Both the position numbers and the translations under genes were made by a program. Of a stretch of 64,000 nt of DNA, positions 1 to 10,988 are shown piece after piece. This stretch comes from Orientallactaga sibirica (Eukaryota; Chordata; Mammalia; Rodentia; Dipodidae). Below the pieces are notes generated by a model. That model was not told the DNA's origin and made no database searches. It saw only the letters and a list, made by a program, of their open reading frames with translations. The stretch covers positions 4,017,501-4,081,500 of the forward strand of contig JAEOAD010000888.1 in assembly GCA_036365145.1 (NCBI GenBank). The letters run 5' to 3'. How positions within the stretch are numbered: position 1 is the first letter of the stretch; each line of letters begins with the position of its first letter.

Positions 1-744
1 TCTCACAAGCACACAAGGTGATGCGTGCACCTGCAGTTTGATTGCAGTGGCTGGCTGCCCTAGTGCACCTATTCTCTCTCTTTCTTTCTCTCTCACTCTC
101 TTTCATAAAAAAATTACAAAAAGGGCTGGAGGGATGGCTTAGTTGTTAAGGCATTTGCGTGCAAAGACAAAGGACCTAAGTCTGATTCCCCAGGACCCAT
201 GTTAGCCAGATGCACATAGGGGGGCACGCACCTGGAGTTTGTTTGCAGTGGCTGGAGGCCCTGGCATACCCATTCTCTCTCTCCCTCTTTCTCTGTCAAA
301 CAAATAAATAAATATATGTTTTAAAAAAGAAAAAATTACAAAAAATAATTTTATAGCCAGCTATGGTGGTGCACACCTTTAATCCTAGCACTTGGGAAGC
401 AGAGGAAGAAAGAGCACTGTGAGTTCAAGGCTACCCTAAGACTGCATACTGAATTTCAGGTCAGCCTGAGCTAGAGCAAGACCCTACCTCGAAAAACCAG
501 TAATAATAATAATCAAGACAAAAAAATATTTAATTATTTGAAAGTATAGAGAGATAGAAGAATGCGCATGCCAGGACCTCCAGTCACTGCAACGGACTCC
601 AGATGCATGTGCCACATTGTGCATCTGGCTTTACATGGGTACTGGGGAATTGAACTCAGGTTGTTAGGTTCTGCAGACAATTGCCTTGACTGCTGAGCCA
701 TCTCTCCCGCCCTTTTTTTTTTTTTTTTTTTAAAAAAAAAGGAG

Positions 745-1550
745 TTGAAAGCCTACTCTATGTGGAAGAGCTGACAGAAAGCTGAAAAAAGCTACACTGC
801 ATGCAGTTCAGTGGGAGAGAGAGAAAACACCAGTGAAGATACTCAACAGTGGACACTGCAAGCTTTAAATTTAGCCAACCAGGCCAAATGAGCCAATGGG
901 TGCAATAGTGGCATGTCTGTTATGGGGGAAACCAACCACTCTCTAATTGGCCTGGAGGCCCGCTCCGTGGGACGGAATACATCCCTGATACTGAAAACCA
1001 ACAACAGGGGTAGTCATGAGCCCTAGGGGTGTAACATCTGCTGGTGTCTGGCTAAATGTATATACTGTGCTCACCAAACTGCCCAGTAAGCACTTCTCTT
1101 AATGTCCACACCCATATATTAATGCTACTCTCACTTTTGGTTAGAGAAGCTTCTCTTTTCAGATGATGGTGACCTTGAGATGACTCAGAAGGCACCATGG
1201 TGCTAAGAAGAAGAGACAGAGGCATGCCCAGCACTGAAACTTCTCTAACACACCTTCCAAGGCTCAGGGTCCGTTGCAGAAGAGGGAGCAGAAAGAATGT
1301 AAGAAACAAAGGAAGGGTAGGACTCCTTACAACGTGCTCCTCCAGACACAAAATGGCCTGGATATCCATGATCTTGCAGTGCCTGAAACTACCTACATAA
1401 AACCATCATAATTAAAAGAGAGACTGATTGAGAGGGGGAGAGGATATGATGGAGAGTATAGTATCAAAGGGAAAAGTGTGTGTGGGAGAGGGAAGTACCA
1501 TGGGATATTGTCTACAATTAAGGAAGTTGTCAATAAAAAAACAAATAAAT
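745..1550 (+). mobile_element. L1-like 3' end fragment, copy A
   Basis: A repeat of about 800 bp ends in 'gtcaataaaaaaa', a polyadenylation signal plus A-tail, so it was copied from a Pol II-type retroposon on the + strand. The same sequence recurs inverted at 43433-44900, 61290-62003 and 62080-62380. No long reading frame survives. I infer the 3' UTR of a 5'-truncated LINE-1 from the polyadenylated end, 5' truncation and copy number; no reverse transcriptase motif is present to prove it. Confidence 0.6.
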
Positions 1551-2722
1551 TTTTGGGCTGAAGAGATGGCTTAGGGGTTAAGGAGCCTGCCCCCTAAGCC
1601 TAAGAACACTGGTTCCAATCTCCAGTGATTCCAATCTCCAGGTCCCACGTTTAGCCATATGCAAAGTGACGCAAGGGCGCAATGCCACAGTTGACCACAA
1701 GGGGGAGCACACATCTGGATTTTGTTCCCAGCAGCTAAGACACTGCTGCGGCGCCCATCTCTGTCTTCCTCTCTCTCTCTGTCTCTCTCTGTGTCTCTCT
1801 CCAAAAAAAATAATAAAAAATAAAAAGTTAAAAAAAATTTAAAAAGACAAAAAAACAAAATTTTTAAAAATGTTATATTTATTTATTTGAGAGAGAGAAA
1901 GAGGCTGAGGGAGAGAAAGAATGGGCTTCCAGCCAGTGCAAAGGAACTCCAGACACATGTGCCACCTTGGGCATCTGGCTTATGTGGGTCCTGGGGAATA
2001 GAACCTAGGTCCTTTGGCTTTACAGGAAAGCATCTTAACAGATAAACCATCTCTCCAGCCCTAACTTGCTGTTTTCTTGTACAAACTGAGACAAAATGTA
2101 GAAGTTTTTCATCCCAGCAAGGTATAAAGTTAGGTAAATATCATGTACACATGGTATACACAATTGGTTTATATATATATATATTGTTTTGCAAGATAGG
2201 GTCTCACTCTGGTCCAGGCTGACCTGGAATTAACTATGTAGTCTCAATGTGGCTTCGAACTCTCTGTGATCCTCCCACCTCTGCCTCTCTATTTGTTTTT
2301 TTAAAATATTTTATTTATTTGAGAGAGAGAAAGAGAGAGGCAGGTAGAGAGAAAGAGAGAATTGGTGTGCCAGGGCCTCTAGCCACCGCAAATGAGCTCC
2401 AGATACATGTGCCGCCTTGTGCATATGGCTTATGTGGGTACTGGGGAATTGAACCTGGGTCCTTTGGCTTTGCATGCAAGTGCCTTAACCACTAAGCTAT
2501 CTCTCCATTCCTCTATTTGTTTTTATTTTTATTTTATTTGTTTGAGAGAGAGAAAGAGGCAGATAAATAGAGAGAGAAAGAGGCAGACAGAGAGATTGGG
2601 CATGCCAGGGCCTTCAGCTGGTACAAATGACCTGGTTTATGTGGGTCCTGGGGAATCAAACCTAGGTCTTTTGGCTTTGCAGGCAAACACCTTAACCTCT
2701 AAGCCATCTCTCCAGCCCAATC

Positions 2723-2754
<32 letters not shown>

Positions 2755-3029
2755 GAGGTAGGTTCTGGGCAGTGTAATCCAGGTTGTTCTTGAATTTGGG
2801 ATGATTCTGCCTCAACTATTGAGTGCTGTGATTACAACTTTATGTTACTGTAACTTTTCTTTCTGGTTTTTTTTTTTTTTTTTTTTCTTGAAGGTAGGCT
2901 TTCACTCTAGTCCAGGCTGACCTGGAATTCAACTATGTAGTCTCAGGGTGGCCCTCGAACTCATGGCAGTCCACCTACTTCTGTCTCCCTAGTGCTGGGA
3001 TTAAAGGCATACACCACCATGCCCGACTT

Positions 3030-3112
3030 TTTTTTCCTTCTTTCTTTCCTTTCCTTTCTTTCCTTTCTTTCTTTCTTTCCTTCCTTCCTTTCATTCATTC
3101 ATTTATTTTTAT
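3030..3112. repeat. CT-rich microsatellite (CTTT/CCTT)n
   Basis: Imperfect ctttctttcc tract between two antisense B1 elements. It is probably the grown, degenerated A-tail of a neighbouring SINE read on the opposite strand. Confidence 0.8.
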
Positions 3113-3844
3113 TTTTTTGCTTTTTGAGGTAGGGTTTCTCTCTAGCCCAGGTGGACCTCGAACTCACTGTGATCCTTATACCTCTACCTCCAAGTGCTGG
3201 GATTAAAGGCATGAGCCACTACACCCTGCAACTTTTCTTTTTGTGACATTACACAACTTTTCTCTCTCTCTCTTTTTTTTTCTTTGAGGTAGGGTCTTAC
3301 TCTAGCCCAGGCTGGCCTGGAATTCACTATGTCATCTCAGGGTGGCCTCCAACTCACGGTGATCCTTGTACCTGTCTCCCAAGTGCTGGGATTAAAGGCG
3401 TGTGCCACCATGCCCGGCACAACTTTTCTTTTTTTGTATGCATAGTTGTATGTGTGTGGGCACACATGTGCAGTGTTGGGGCAATTGTGTGTGTTTATGG
3501 AAGCCAGAGATCAGGTGGAAAAGGTATTCTAAATAATTAAATAATTAACTCTCTACTACATATTTGTTTTGTTTTGTTTCGAGGTAGGATCTCTCTCACC
3601 CTAGCCCAGGCTGACTTGAAACTCACTGAATAGTCCCCAGAGTGGCCTCAAATTCACAGGAATACTCCTAACTCTGTGTCCTGAGTATTGGGATTAAAGG
3701 TGTGTCCCAGCATACCTACCTTCCATATATTTAAAAAAAAATTAAAAATATTTTTGTTTTGTGAGATAGGGTCTTGCTCTAACCCAGGCTGACCTGGAAT
3801 TCACTATGTAGTATCAGAATGGCCTCAAACTTATGGCAATCCTC

Positions 3845-3892
3845 CTACCTCTGCTCTGGAGTGCTGAGATTAAAGGCGTAAGCCATGAGGCT

Positions 3893-3923
<31 letters not shown>

Positions 3924-4467
3924 TGGTCTTTTTCAGGTAGGGTCACAGGCCATTTTTTTTTTTTTTTTTTAAATTGAGGCAGGGTCTTACTCTAACCCAG
4001 GTTGACTTGGAATTCACTGTGTGGTTCAGGCTAGTGTAGAATTCATAGTGATCCTCCAACCTAAGCCCCTCAAGTGGGATTTATAGGGTGAGCCACCATG
4101 AATGGCTCATATTAAAATTTGAGACATGGGCTGGAGAGATGGCTTAGGGGTTAAGGCATTTGCCTGCAAAGCCAAAGGACTCAGGTTCGATTCCCCAGGA
4201 CCCACATAAGCCAGATGCACAAGGGGGCACATACATCTGGAGTTTGTTTGCAGGGGCTGGAGGCACACCCAATCTCTCTCACCTCTCTCCCTGCCTGTTT
4301 TTTCTCTCTCTCTCAAATAAATAAATAAGTAAAAATAATATATTGAAAAAATAAAATAAGATTCGAGACATGGTCTTCCTTGTAGACCAGCTTGGCATCA
4401 AATTGATAGCAATCTTCATCTTCCCAAGTGCTGGGTTCATAGATATGCCCATCATACATGACTTACA
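3845..4467. repeat. 623-bp tandem duplication, copy 1
   Basis: This unit contains the end of an antisense B1, a T-run, a second antisense B1, a sense B2-like SINE (4128-4325) and an old B1 remnant, ending in 'gacttaca'. The same string of elements, in the same order, begins again at 4468. Differences from copy 2 are few: ggttcgattcccc versus ggtctgattccc, one C in a C-run, and one A/G change near 4035. Confidence 0.9.
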
Positions 4468-4515
4468 CTACCTCTGCTCTGGAGTGCTGAGATTAAAGGC
4501 GTAAGCCATGAGGCT

Positions 4516-4546
<31 letters not shown>

Positions 4547-5090
4547 TGGTCTTTTTCAGGTAGGGTCACAGGCCACATTTTTTTTTTTTTTTTTTAAATT
4601 GAGGCAGGGTCTTACTCTAACCCAGGTTGACTTGGAATTCACTGTGTGGTTCAGGCTAATGTAGAATTCATAGTGATCCTCCAACCTAAGCCCTCAAGTG
4701 GGATTTATAGGGTGAGCCACCATGAATGGCTCATATTAAAATTTGAGACATGGGCTGGAGAGATGGCTTAGGGGTTAAGGCATTTGCCTGCAAAGCCAAA
4801 GGACTCAGGTCTGATTCCCAGGACCCACATAAGCCAGATGCACAAGGGGGCACATACATCTGGAGTTTGTTTGCAGGGGCTGGAGGCACACCCAATCTCT
4901 CTCACCTCTCTCCCTGCCTGTTTTTTCTCTCTCTCTCAAATAAATAAATAAGTAAAAATAATATATTGAAAAAATAAAATAAGATTCGAGACATGGTCTT
5001 CCTTGTAGACCAGCTTGGCATCAAATTGATAGCAATCTTCATCTTCCCAAGTGCTGGGTTCATAGATATGCCCATCATACATGACTTACA
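4468..5090. repeat. 623-bp tandem duplication, copy 2
   Basis: Head-to-tail second copy of 3845-4467. The junction reads 'gacttaca|ctacctctgctctgg', with no SINE target-site duplication, so this is a segmental tandem duplication and not an insertion. It lies about 3.4 kb upstream of the SRCAP promoter in intergenic DNA. Confidence 0.9.
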
Positions 5091-6348
5091 AGAACTTTTT
5101 TTTTGTTTTGTGTTTTTGAGGTAGGGTTTCACTCTAGCCCAGGCTGACCTGGAATTCACTATGTAGTCTCAAGGTGGCCTTGAACTCTTGGCAATCCTCC
5201 TACCTCTGCCTACTGAGTACTGGGATTAAAGGCGTGCATCACCACATTTGGCTTTTTTTTTTTTTTTTTTTTGAGGTAGGGTCTTGCTTTAGCCCAGGAT
5301 GACCTGGAATTCACTACGTAGTCTCAAGGTGGCCTTGAACTCATGGTGATCTTCCTACCTTTGCCACCCGAGTGCTGGGATTAAAGGCATGTGCCACCAT
5401 GCCCAGCTGAACTTTTTAAAAAAAAATTAAAAATTTTTTGTTTGTTTATTTATTTATTTGAGAATGAATAAGAGAGAGAGAGGCAGATAGAGAGAGAGAG
5501 AATGTGTGCACCAGGGCCTACAGCCACTGCAAATGAACTCCAGATGTATGTGCCACCTTGTGCATGTGGCTTACATGGCAATGGGGAATCAAACCTGGGT
5601 CCTTTGGCTTTCAGGCAAGCACCTTAACCACTAAACCATTCCTCCAGCCCTGAACTTTCTTTTTAAAAAATATTTTATTTACTTATTTGCAAGCAAAGAA
5701 GAGGGAGTAAAAGAGAATGAGAACGGATGTGCCAGGAATTCTTGCCAGGGCAAACAAACTCTATATGCCTTCACCACTTTATGTATCTGGCTTCACATGG
5801 GTAGTGGGGAATCAAATCCAGGCTGTCAGGCTTTACAAGTAAGCACTTTTAACCACTAAGCAATCTCCCTAGCCTTGTAAGAGCCTTTTAGAGCTCTTTA
5901 ACTTTGTCCCCTAGGGGAGTAGTATTTAGGAACTAAAATTCCTGGAGTGCAATTATATTCTTCTTTGGCTATAAATATTGGTTTTGGGGTTAATCTGGAG
6001 CCTCATTTGTAAAATAGAGACCTATTTAGAACATTGTTAGGATTTAAAGAGATAATGCAAGGCTGAAGAGAGATGGCTCAGCAGTTAAGGTGCTTGCCTG
6101 CAAAGCCTAGCGATTCAGTCTTGATGCCCCTAGTACCAATGTAAGCCAGATAAGGTGGCAGTTGCAGTGGCTAGAGGCCCTGGCACACCCATAGTCTCTC
6201 TATCTCTGATTGCAAATAAATAGGGTTAGGGAATTAGTCTCAGGTTGGCCTCAAACTCATAGCGATCCTATCTCTGCCTCCTGAGTGCTGGGATTAAAGG
6301 TGTAAGCCACCACTCCCAGCATAAATAAAATATTTAAAAAATATTTTA

Positions 6349-6725
6349 GGCCAGACATGGTTGTGTATACCTTTAATCCCACACTTTTTTTTTTTATTTT
6401 TAGAGAGAGAATTGGTGCACTAGGGCCTCAGCCAATGCAATTGAACTCCAGACGCTTGTGCCACCTACTGGGCATGTGCAACCTCACACTTGCTTCACCT
6501 TTGTGCAGCTGGCTGACGTGGGATCTGGAGAGTTGAACGTGGGTCCTTAGGCTTCGCAGGTAAGTGCCTTAACCACTAAACTATATCTCCAGCCCAATCC
6601 CAGCACTTAGGAGGCAGAGGTAGGAAGATCGTTGAGAGTTCGAGCCCATCCTGAGACTACATAGTGAATTCTAGGACAGCCTGGATTAAAGACTAAGACC
6701 CTACTTCAAAAAAAACTTTTTTAGG
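6349..6725 (+). mobile_element. B1 split by an antisense B2-type SINE
   Basis: A sense B1 starts at about 6349, breaks off after 'ctttaatccca' (6371-6381), and resumes at 6596 with 'aatcccagcactt'. Between them lies an inverted B2-type SINE (about 6385-6595). The bases aatccca at 6375-6381 and 6596-6602 form the target-site duplication, so the B2-type element is younger than this B1. Confidence 0.8.
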
Positions 6726-8493
6726 CGGGCATGTTGGCGCATGCCTTTAATCCCAGCACTCGGGAGGCAGAGGTAGGAAGATCGCTGTGAGTTCAAGACC
6801 ACCCTGAGACTACATAGTGAATTCCAGGTTAGCCTGGGCTAGAGTGAGACCCTACCTTGAAAAACCAAAAAAAAAAAAAAAAAAAAAAAACTTTTAAAGA
6901 AATAATGGAGCTGGAGAGAAAGCTTAGTGGTTAAGTTCCTTGCCTGCAAAGCCTAAGGACCCACATTTGATTCCCCAGAATCCCATTTTCTCTGTATTTG
7001 CTTCTTTCTCTCCATTTTCTCTTTCTGCCTCTTCCTCTGTGTCTCTCTGTTTCTCTCTTTCTCAAATTAAAAAAAAAAAAAGATAATGCACAAAATAGAC
7101 TGATGTTAGCCAGGTGTGGTGGTGCACATCTTTAACCCCAGCACTCAGGAAGCAGAAGTAGTTGGATTGCTGTGAGTTCGAGGCTGCCCTAAGACTACAT
7201 ATTGAATTCCAGGTCAGCCTGGGCTCGAGCGAGACCCTACCTCGAAAAACCAAAGGAAAAAAAGCCTAAATTGACAGCAGCTATTATTTTTTTTAAGTTT
7301 CATTTATTTGAGAGAGTCAGAGACAGAGAGAATGGACATGCCAGGGCCTCTAGCCACTGCAAACAAACTCCAGATGCATGCGCCACTTTATGCATCTGGC
7401 TTATGTGGGTCCTGGGGAATCGAACCAGGGTTCTTTGCCTTTGCAGGCAAACACCTTAACTGCTAAGCCATCCCTCCAGCCCTATTATTTTTTTAACATT
7501 TCATTTTATTTATTTGGGGCGGGGGAGAGGATGGGCACACCAGTGTCTCTAGCCAGTGCAAAGGAATTCCAGACGCATATGCCACCTTGGGCATTTAGTT
7601 TATGTGGGTACTGGGAAATCGAACCTGAGTCTTTAAGCTTCATAGGCAAGCGCCTTAACTGCTAAGTCATCTCTCCAGCCCCAAGGCAGCTATTATTCTG
7701 TTCAATTTGGTGTGAAGGTAACAGATTTTCAAAGGGAATCTTTTTTTTTTTTTAGGCAGGGTTTCACTTTAGCTCAGGCTGACCTGGAATTCAGAGTGAT
7801 TCTCTGACCTTAGCCTCCAGAGTGCTGGGATTATAGGCAGGGGCCACCTTTTTTTTTTTTTTTCCCTCCTCCTCCTCCTCTTCTTCTTCCTTCTTTCTCC
7901 TTCTCCTTCTTCTAGGAAGGTTTTCACTCTAGTCCAGGCTAACTCAGAATTTATTCTGTAGCTCAGGCTGGTCTTGAACTGAAGGCAATCCAAGCCTGCT
8001 ATCTCAGCCTCTCAAATTCTGACCCATCACGCCTGCCTCTCAAAGGGGTTCCGGACATAAAAACAATCTGCAAATCACTAGGCATGGAGGTTCAAACCTG
8101 TAATCCCGGCACTTAAGAGGTGAAGACAGGAAGATCGAGGAATTCAAGGTCATGTTTGACTACACCATGAGTTTGAGGACAGCCTGGGCTAAATGAGACC
8201 CAGTCTCAAAAAAAAAAAAATAGTTTGAAAGCAAATAGGTGACTGAACTACTGGGAAACCAGTCTCACAAATAGGCAGCACTTATAAAAGTGGGTATGGG
8301 AAGGTATCACTCTAATTTGCTTCATTTCACTGGGTGATCTGCAAAAACAAACAAACAAAACCCCACCAAACAAAACCCTCCAAAACCCACAAAGGTAGTA
8401 ACGATTGTCCCAGTGAGCAACTGTAAACCAGCTCCAGTTTCGTTGGTTTTAGACGCTCTGATGCATGAGGGGCCAGTACGAAGGCACGAGTAG

Positions 8494-8512
8494 ACTACAT
8501 CTCCCAAACTGC
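8494..8512 (+). promoter_or_regulatory. ZNF143 (SBS-type) binding site
   Basis: The sequence actacatctcccaaactgc fits the known ZNF143/STAF consensus built on ACTACA..TCCCA....GC, with a mismatch or two in the 3' half. It sits about 80-100 bp upstream of the inferred exon 1, a common position for this factor in CpG-island promoters. Confidence 0.7.
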
Positions 8513-8554
8513 TTTGCACGCGCCGGACAGCGTCCTACGCTAGCACGCGAGCCG

Positions 8555-8563
8555 CCCCGCCCC
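8555..8563 (+). promoter_or_regulatory. GC box (Sp1/KLF type)
   Basis: The sequence ccccgcccc is a perfect GC box on the reverse strand, just downstream of the ZNF143-type site. Confidence 0.55.
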
Positions 8564-8583
8564 TCCAACCTCCAGTTACTGTC

Positions 8584-8593
8584 TATCGCGAGA
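8584..8593 (+). promoter_or_regulatory. BANP-like CGCG element
   Basis: Tatcgcgaga differs at one base from the palindrome TCTCGCGAGA, which BANP binds in strong, TATA-less CpG-island promoters. It falls at the inferred start of exon 1. The one mismatch is on the left arm. Confidence 0.45.
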
Positions 8594-8907
8594 AGACGGG
8601 CCGTGCCGGCGGTAGCGATAGCGAGCCTGGGTGGTTGTGGTGGTGGTGGTGGCGGCCGAGACGGCGGCGGCCATTTTGGTGAGGCCTCGGGAGCGGCGGC
8701 GGCAGGTCTCTGAGAATAGCGTCTCCTTTTCTTCCAAACCATTGTCCTCATTTCTCCGTGGAGTGAGAGGAGATCGTGGAGGCACGGCGGTTGCAGTAGC
8801 CGCGGTTCCCCAGGGGCATTTAAAGGCCTAGAAGGCAGCGGCTCAGAGGGGGCCCTCCCCCCTCCTTGGCGGGAGGGGGGGTGGTGTGCACGCCCCCGAG
8901 GACGCAG
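8590..8907 (+). other. SRCAP: SRCAP exon 1 (noncoding; start approximate)
   Basis: The 3' border is a strong donor, gacgcag|gtaagg, at 8907. The 5' border is unknown and set near the promoter motifs. The exon has no ATG. It contains a (tgg)n run and the CCATTTTG motif near 8672-8679. That motif is followed by gtgagg, which could act as an alternative donor. After the stop codons at 8711 and 8717, the frame that leads into the SRCAP ATG stays open to the end of the exon. Confidence 0.6.
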
Positions 8908-10709
8908 GTAAGGAGAGGGAGACAAGATGGCGGACGCTCCATAATTTTCCCTCCCCGGGGTGACTGCGCGCGCATCCCTTCACTACCGCCTCCCTCCCAC
9001 CTTCCCGGGGTGCTGCGCGCGCACCTTCGCCGGGGCCCTGGGGCTGGTGAGCAAGCCTGTCTGCGCGCGCCCATAGAGACTGACTGAGGGGGGTCAGGCC
9101 GGCCGGCCGGCATCAGGTCCTCGCGCGTCTCCTCTCCCCATTGCTGCCCTTTTGTGCATGCGTGCCCGAGCGAGCGAACCCTGAGAGGACGGACCCAGGT
9201 GCGCTCCTGCCCGCCCACCAACCCTCGTCTCCCCTCTTGGGCGCGCGGGAAGAGGAAGGGGGGCGTGGGACTAGTAATCGAGGTGCTTGTCCACCATAAA
9301 CCAATTAGGGACCCAGGACCTGGCGGCACGAACCCTCCCTTCCTTTGAGCCTTTTGCGGTCTGGTGATGTGGGGGCTCGCTGACGGGCGTGCACGCGGGA
9401 CTGAGAACTCCCGTGACCCTCGTGTGCGTGGGTTTGGGTTCTGGCGGGAGCCCCCAGGCCGAGCGCGCAGCCGGCTCACTCGCCTCCAGCCGCGCACGCG
9501 CGAGCCCCTCCCCCAGTCTGGCGCGCACGTTGGGTGGGGTGGGAGTCCTGGAGGGGGCGGGGCTATACATAGCTTGAGAAAACTTGGATAGAGGTCAGGG
9601 GTCATCCTGGGTCAGTCAGCTGGGAGAGTGTAGTGAGGGCTGGGTCAAGAGTTCAAATCTGTTGGGTTCTGGTTTCCTCTGGTCCTGGGAATGTTGTGGA
9701 GGGCTAGTGGATCTAGGCGGCACCTTGGTTAAGGAGTTTCCTTAAACACTGGTAAAACACTTCCGGGCCTTCTGTGGATTAACCCTTAGCCTGTTTCCAG
9801 TGCATGTTTTTTCTCTGTATACCCTCTCTCATTTTTACCTACCTTTTAATAGCTATTCTTAGTTCTTGGGTGTCTGGCAGGCACAGGTTTCAAAGAGGGC
9901 TTCACTGAATCCTCGGTAGATTCTTTTGCCACCAGCATGCTTGCTTAAATCCTCACTGGAAAGACAAACCCTTCTGCCTTGCATCCAGCATTTTTTTGTT
10001 TTTCACTCTAGCCCAGGCTGACCTGGAATTCACTCTAGTCTCAGGGTGGCCTCGACCTCACAGCGATCCTCCTACCTCTGCCTCCCAAGTGCTGGGATCA
10101 AAGGCGTGTGCCACCACGCCCGACTCGGTCCCCCCTCCCCCCAGCCTAGCTCAGGCTGACCTGGAATTCAGTTTGTAGTCTCTCAGGCTGGCCTCGAACT
10201 TACAGCAATCTTCCTATCTCAGCCTCCCGAGTGCTGGGACTAAGGTGTGCTCCACCAGACTGGCTATCTTGTTTTTGAGGCAGGGTCTCACCCTAACCTC
10301 GGCTGAACTTACTCTAGTTCATCTTGTCCTCGAACTAAAGCAATCAAGCCTACCTTAGCCTCTGAGTTGGGATTGTAGGCATAAACAACCACCCTGGCTT
10401 TACACTTAAGCTTTTAAAACTTTCTGTTCATTTCTTCTGTTCCTACCTCAACCAGAATTTTCTAGCCCTGTGGAATTCTCTTTTCAAAAAACTATTTACT
10501 TTTGCCTTTTTACAAAGATTGGTCTTTCTAGTGAGAAAATTGTGGTCTCACACATGCTAGGTAAGACCTCTACCATTGAGCTACATCCTCATCTGAAACG
10601 TGAGTTTTTTCCTACTATTTAAAAGTCTCAATGCTGGCACAAACAAGCTTGCATGCATGTTGGCAAATGTGGATAGGTTCCTCACTACCCCTTTCCTCTT
10701 CTATTTTAG
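8908..10709 (+). other. SRCAP: Intron 1: CpG island tail, then B1 remnants
   Basis: 8908-9570 is GC-rich, with several gcgcgcg runs and purine-rich blocks. 9570-9985 is unique. Antisense B1 elements occupy about 9990-10125, 10130-10260 and 10265-10400 (old). About 10540-10590 is an old ID-type tRNA-SINE remnant ('catgctaggtaag...ctaccattgagctac'). The rest is unique. The intron ends in tctattttag. Confidence 0.75.
8924..8934 (+). promoter_or_regulatory. YY1 site in intron 1
   Basis: Aagatggcgga matches the YY1 consensus AAGATGGCGGC but for the last base. It lies 17 bp after the exon 1 donor, a usual place for YY1 just downstream of CpG-island start sites. Confidence 0.6.
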
Positions 10710-10783
10710 GTGTGATTCTCATCATTACGGCAGCACCGTGGAAGTGCAGACTTTCACAGGGGGTGTGGTCTCAGCTCACACAG
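10710..10783 (+). other. SRCAP: SRCAP exon 2 (noncoding, 74 bp)
   Basis: The exon has acceptor tctattttag|g and donor cacacag|gtgagc. It has no ATG and no stop in the frame that continues into the SRCAP start. It was assigned to the 5' UTR because of its good splice sites, repeat-free sequence and position between the CpG island and the start-codon exon. Confidence 0.7.
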
Positions 10784-10947
10784 GTGAGCTCACATTCAAT
10801 TGATATTTTGTGTGCTTATACTGATGAGAGATGAGAGAATATGTAAATACTAGTGAAATTTTGTTCTGGAAAACTGAGTTGTATGAGAGTTTTTTTTGTT
10901 TTTGTTTTTTGGAAGAGATTTTCATTTTATTAGGAAGAGAAAAAGGC

Positions 10948-10988
<41 letters not shown>

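Larger units (their letters stand above)
1..8440. repeat. Intergenic SINE field upstream of SRCAP
   Basis: No gene is visible. B2-like tRNA SINEs on + at about 1-120 (cut by the window edge), 122-318, 1553-1830 (long variant), 4128-4325, 4750-4950, 6060-6225, 6900-7075; on - at 525-712, 1862-2062, 2295-2515, 2516-2720, 5430-5650, 5665-5875, 7288-7482, 7495-7682. B1 elements on + at 354-520, 6725-6890, 7095-7262, 8070-8215; on - at 2184-2290, 2868-3030, 3115-3230, 3268-3418, 3566-3722, 3752-3890, 3960-4107, 5092-5255, 5256-5408, 6225-6325, 7740-7850, 7910-8050. About 3430-3530 is a GT-rich old repeat also seen near 16040. Non-repeat DNA is limited to about 5876-6055 and 8215-8440. Confidence 0.8.
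8450..9570. promoter_or_regulatory. SRCAP: CpG island promoter of SRCAP
   Basis: The stretch is GC-rich with frequent CpG, contains no SINEs and stands out sharply from the repeats on both sides. It covers noncoding exon 1 and the first part of intron 1. There is no TATA box at a convincing position. The motifs listed separately (ZNF143, Sp1, BANP-like, YY1) are typical of TATA-less housekeeping promoters. The transcription start cannot be fixed from sequence; I expect it between about 8550 and 8620. Confidence 0.85.

Noticed and set aside
123..318. tRNA-like box A and box B sequences
   Set aside because: They belong to the tRNA-derived SINE heads, present in dozens of copies, with no cloverleaf or acceptor stem pairing. 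Not tRNA genes.
1052..1400. Open frames on both strands in the L1-like repeat
   Set aside because: The same peptides occur at 61446-61817 and 62273-62455; no reverse transcriptase, endonuclease or RNA-binding motif is present. They come from noncoding 3' sequence.
8465..8713. An 82-codon plus-strand frame starting MRGQYEGTSR before exon 1
   Set aside because: It begins upstream of the likely start site, overlaps the promoter motifs and ends at 8713 in GC-rich DNA; nothing supports translation.
8820..9605. Long open frame on the minus strand over the CpG island (261 codons)
   Set aside because: GC-rich DNA rarely contains stops; the translation is Arg/Pro/Gly-rich with no domain, and there is no sign of coding constraint. 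Other frames on both strands here are open too.
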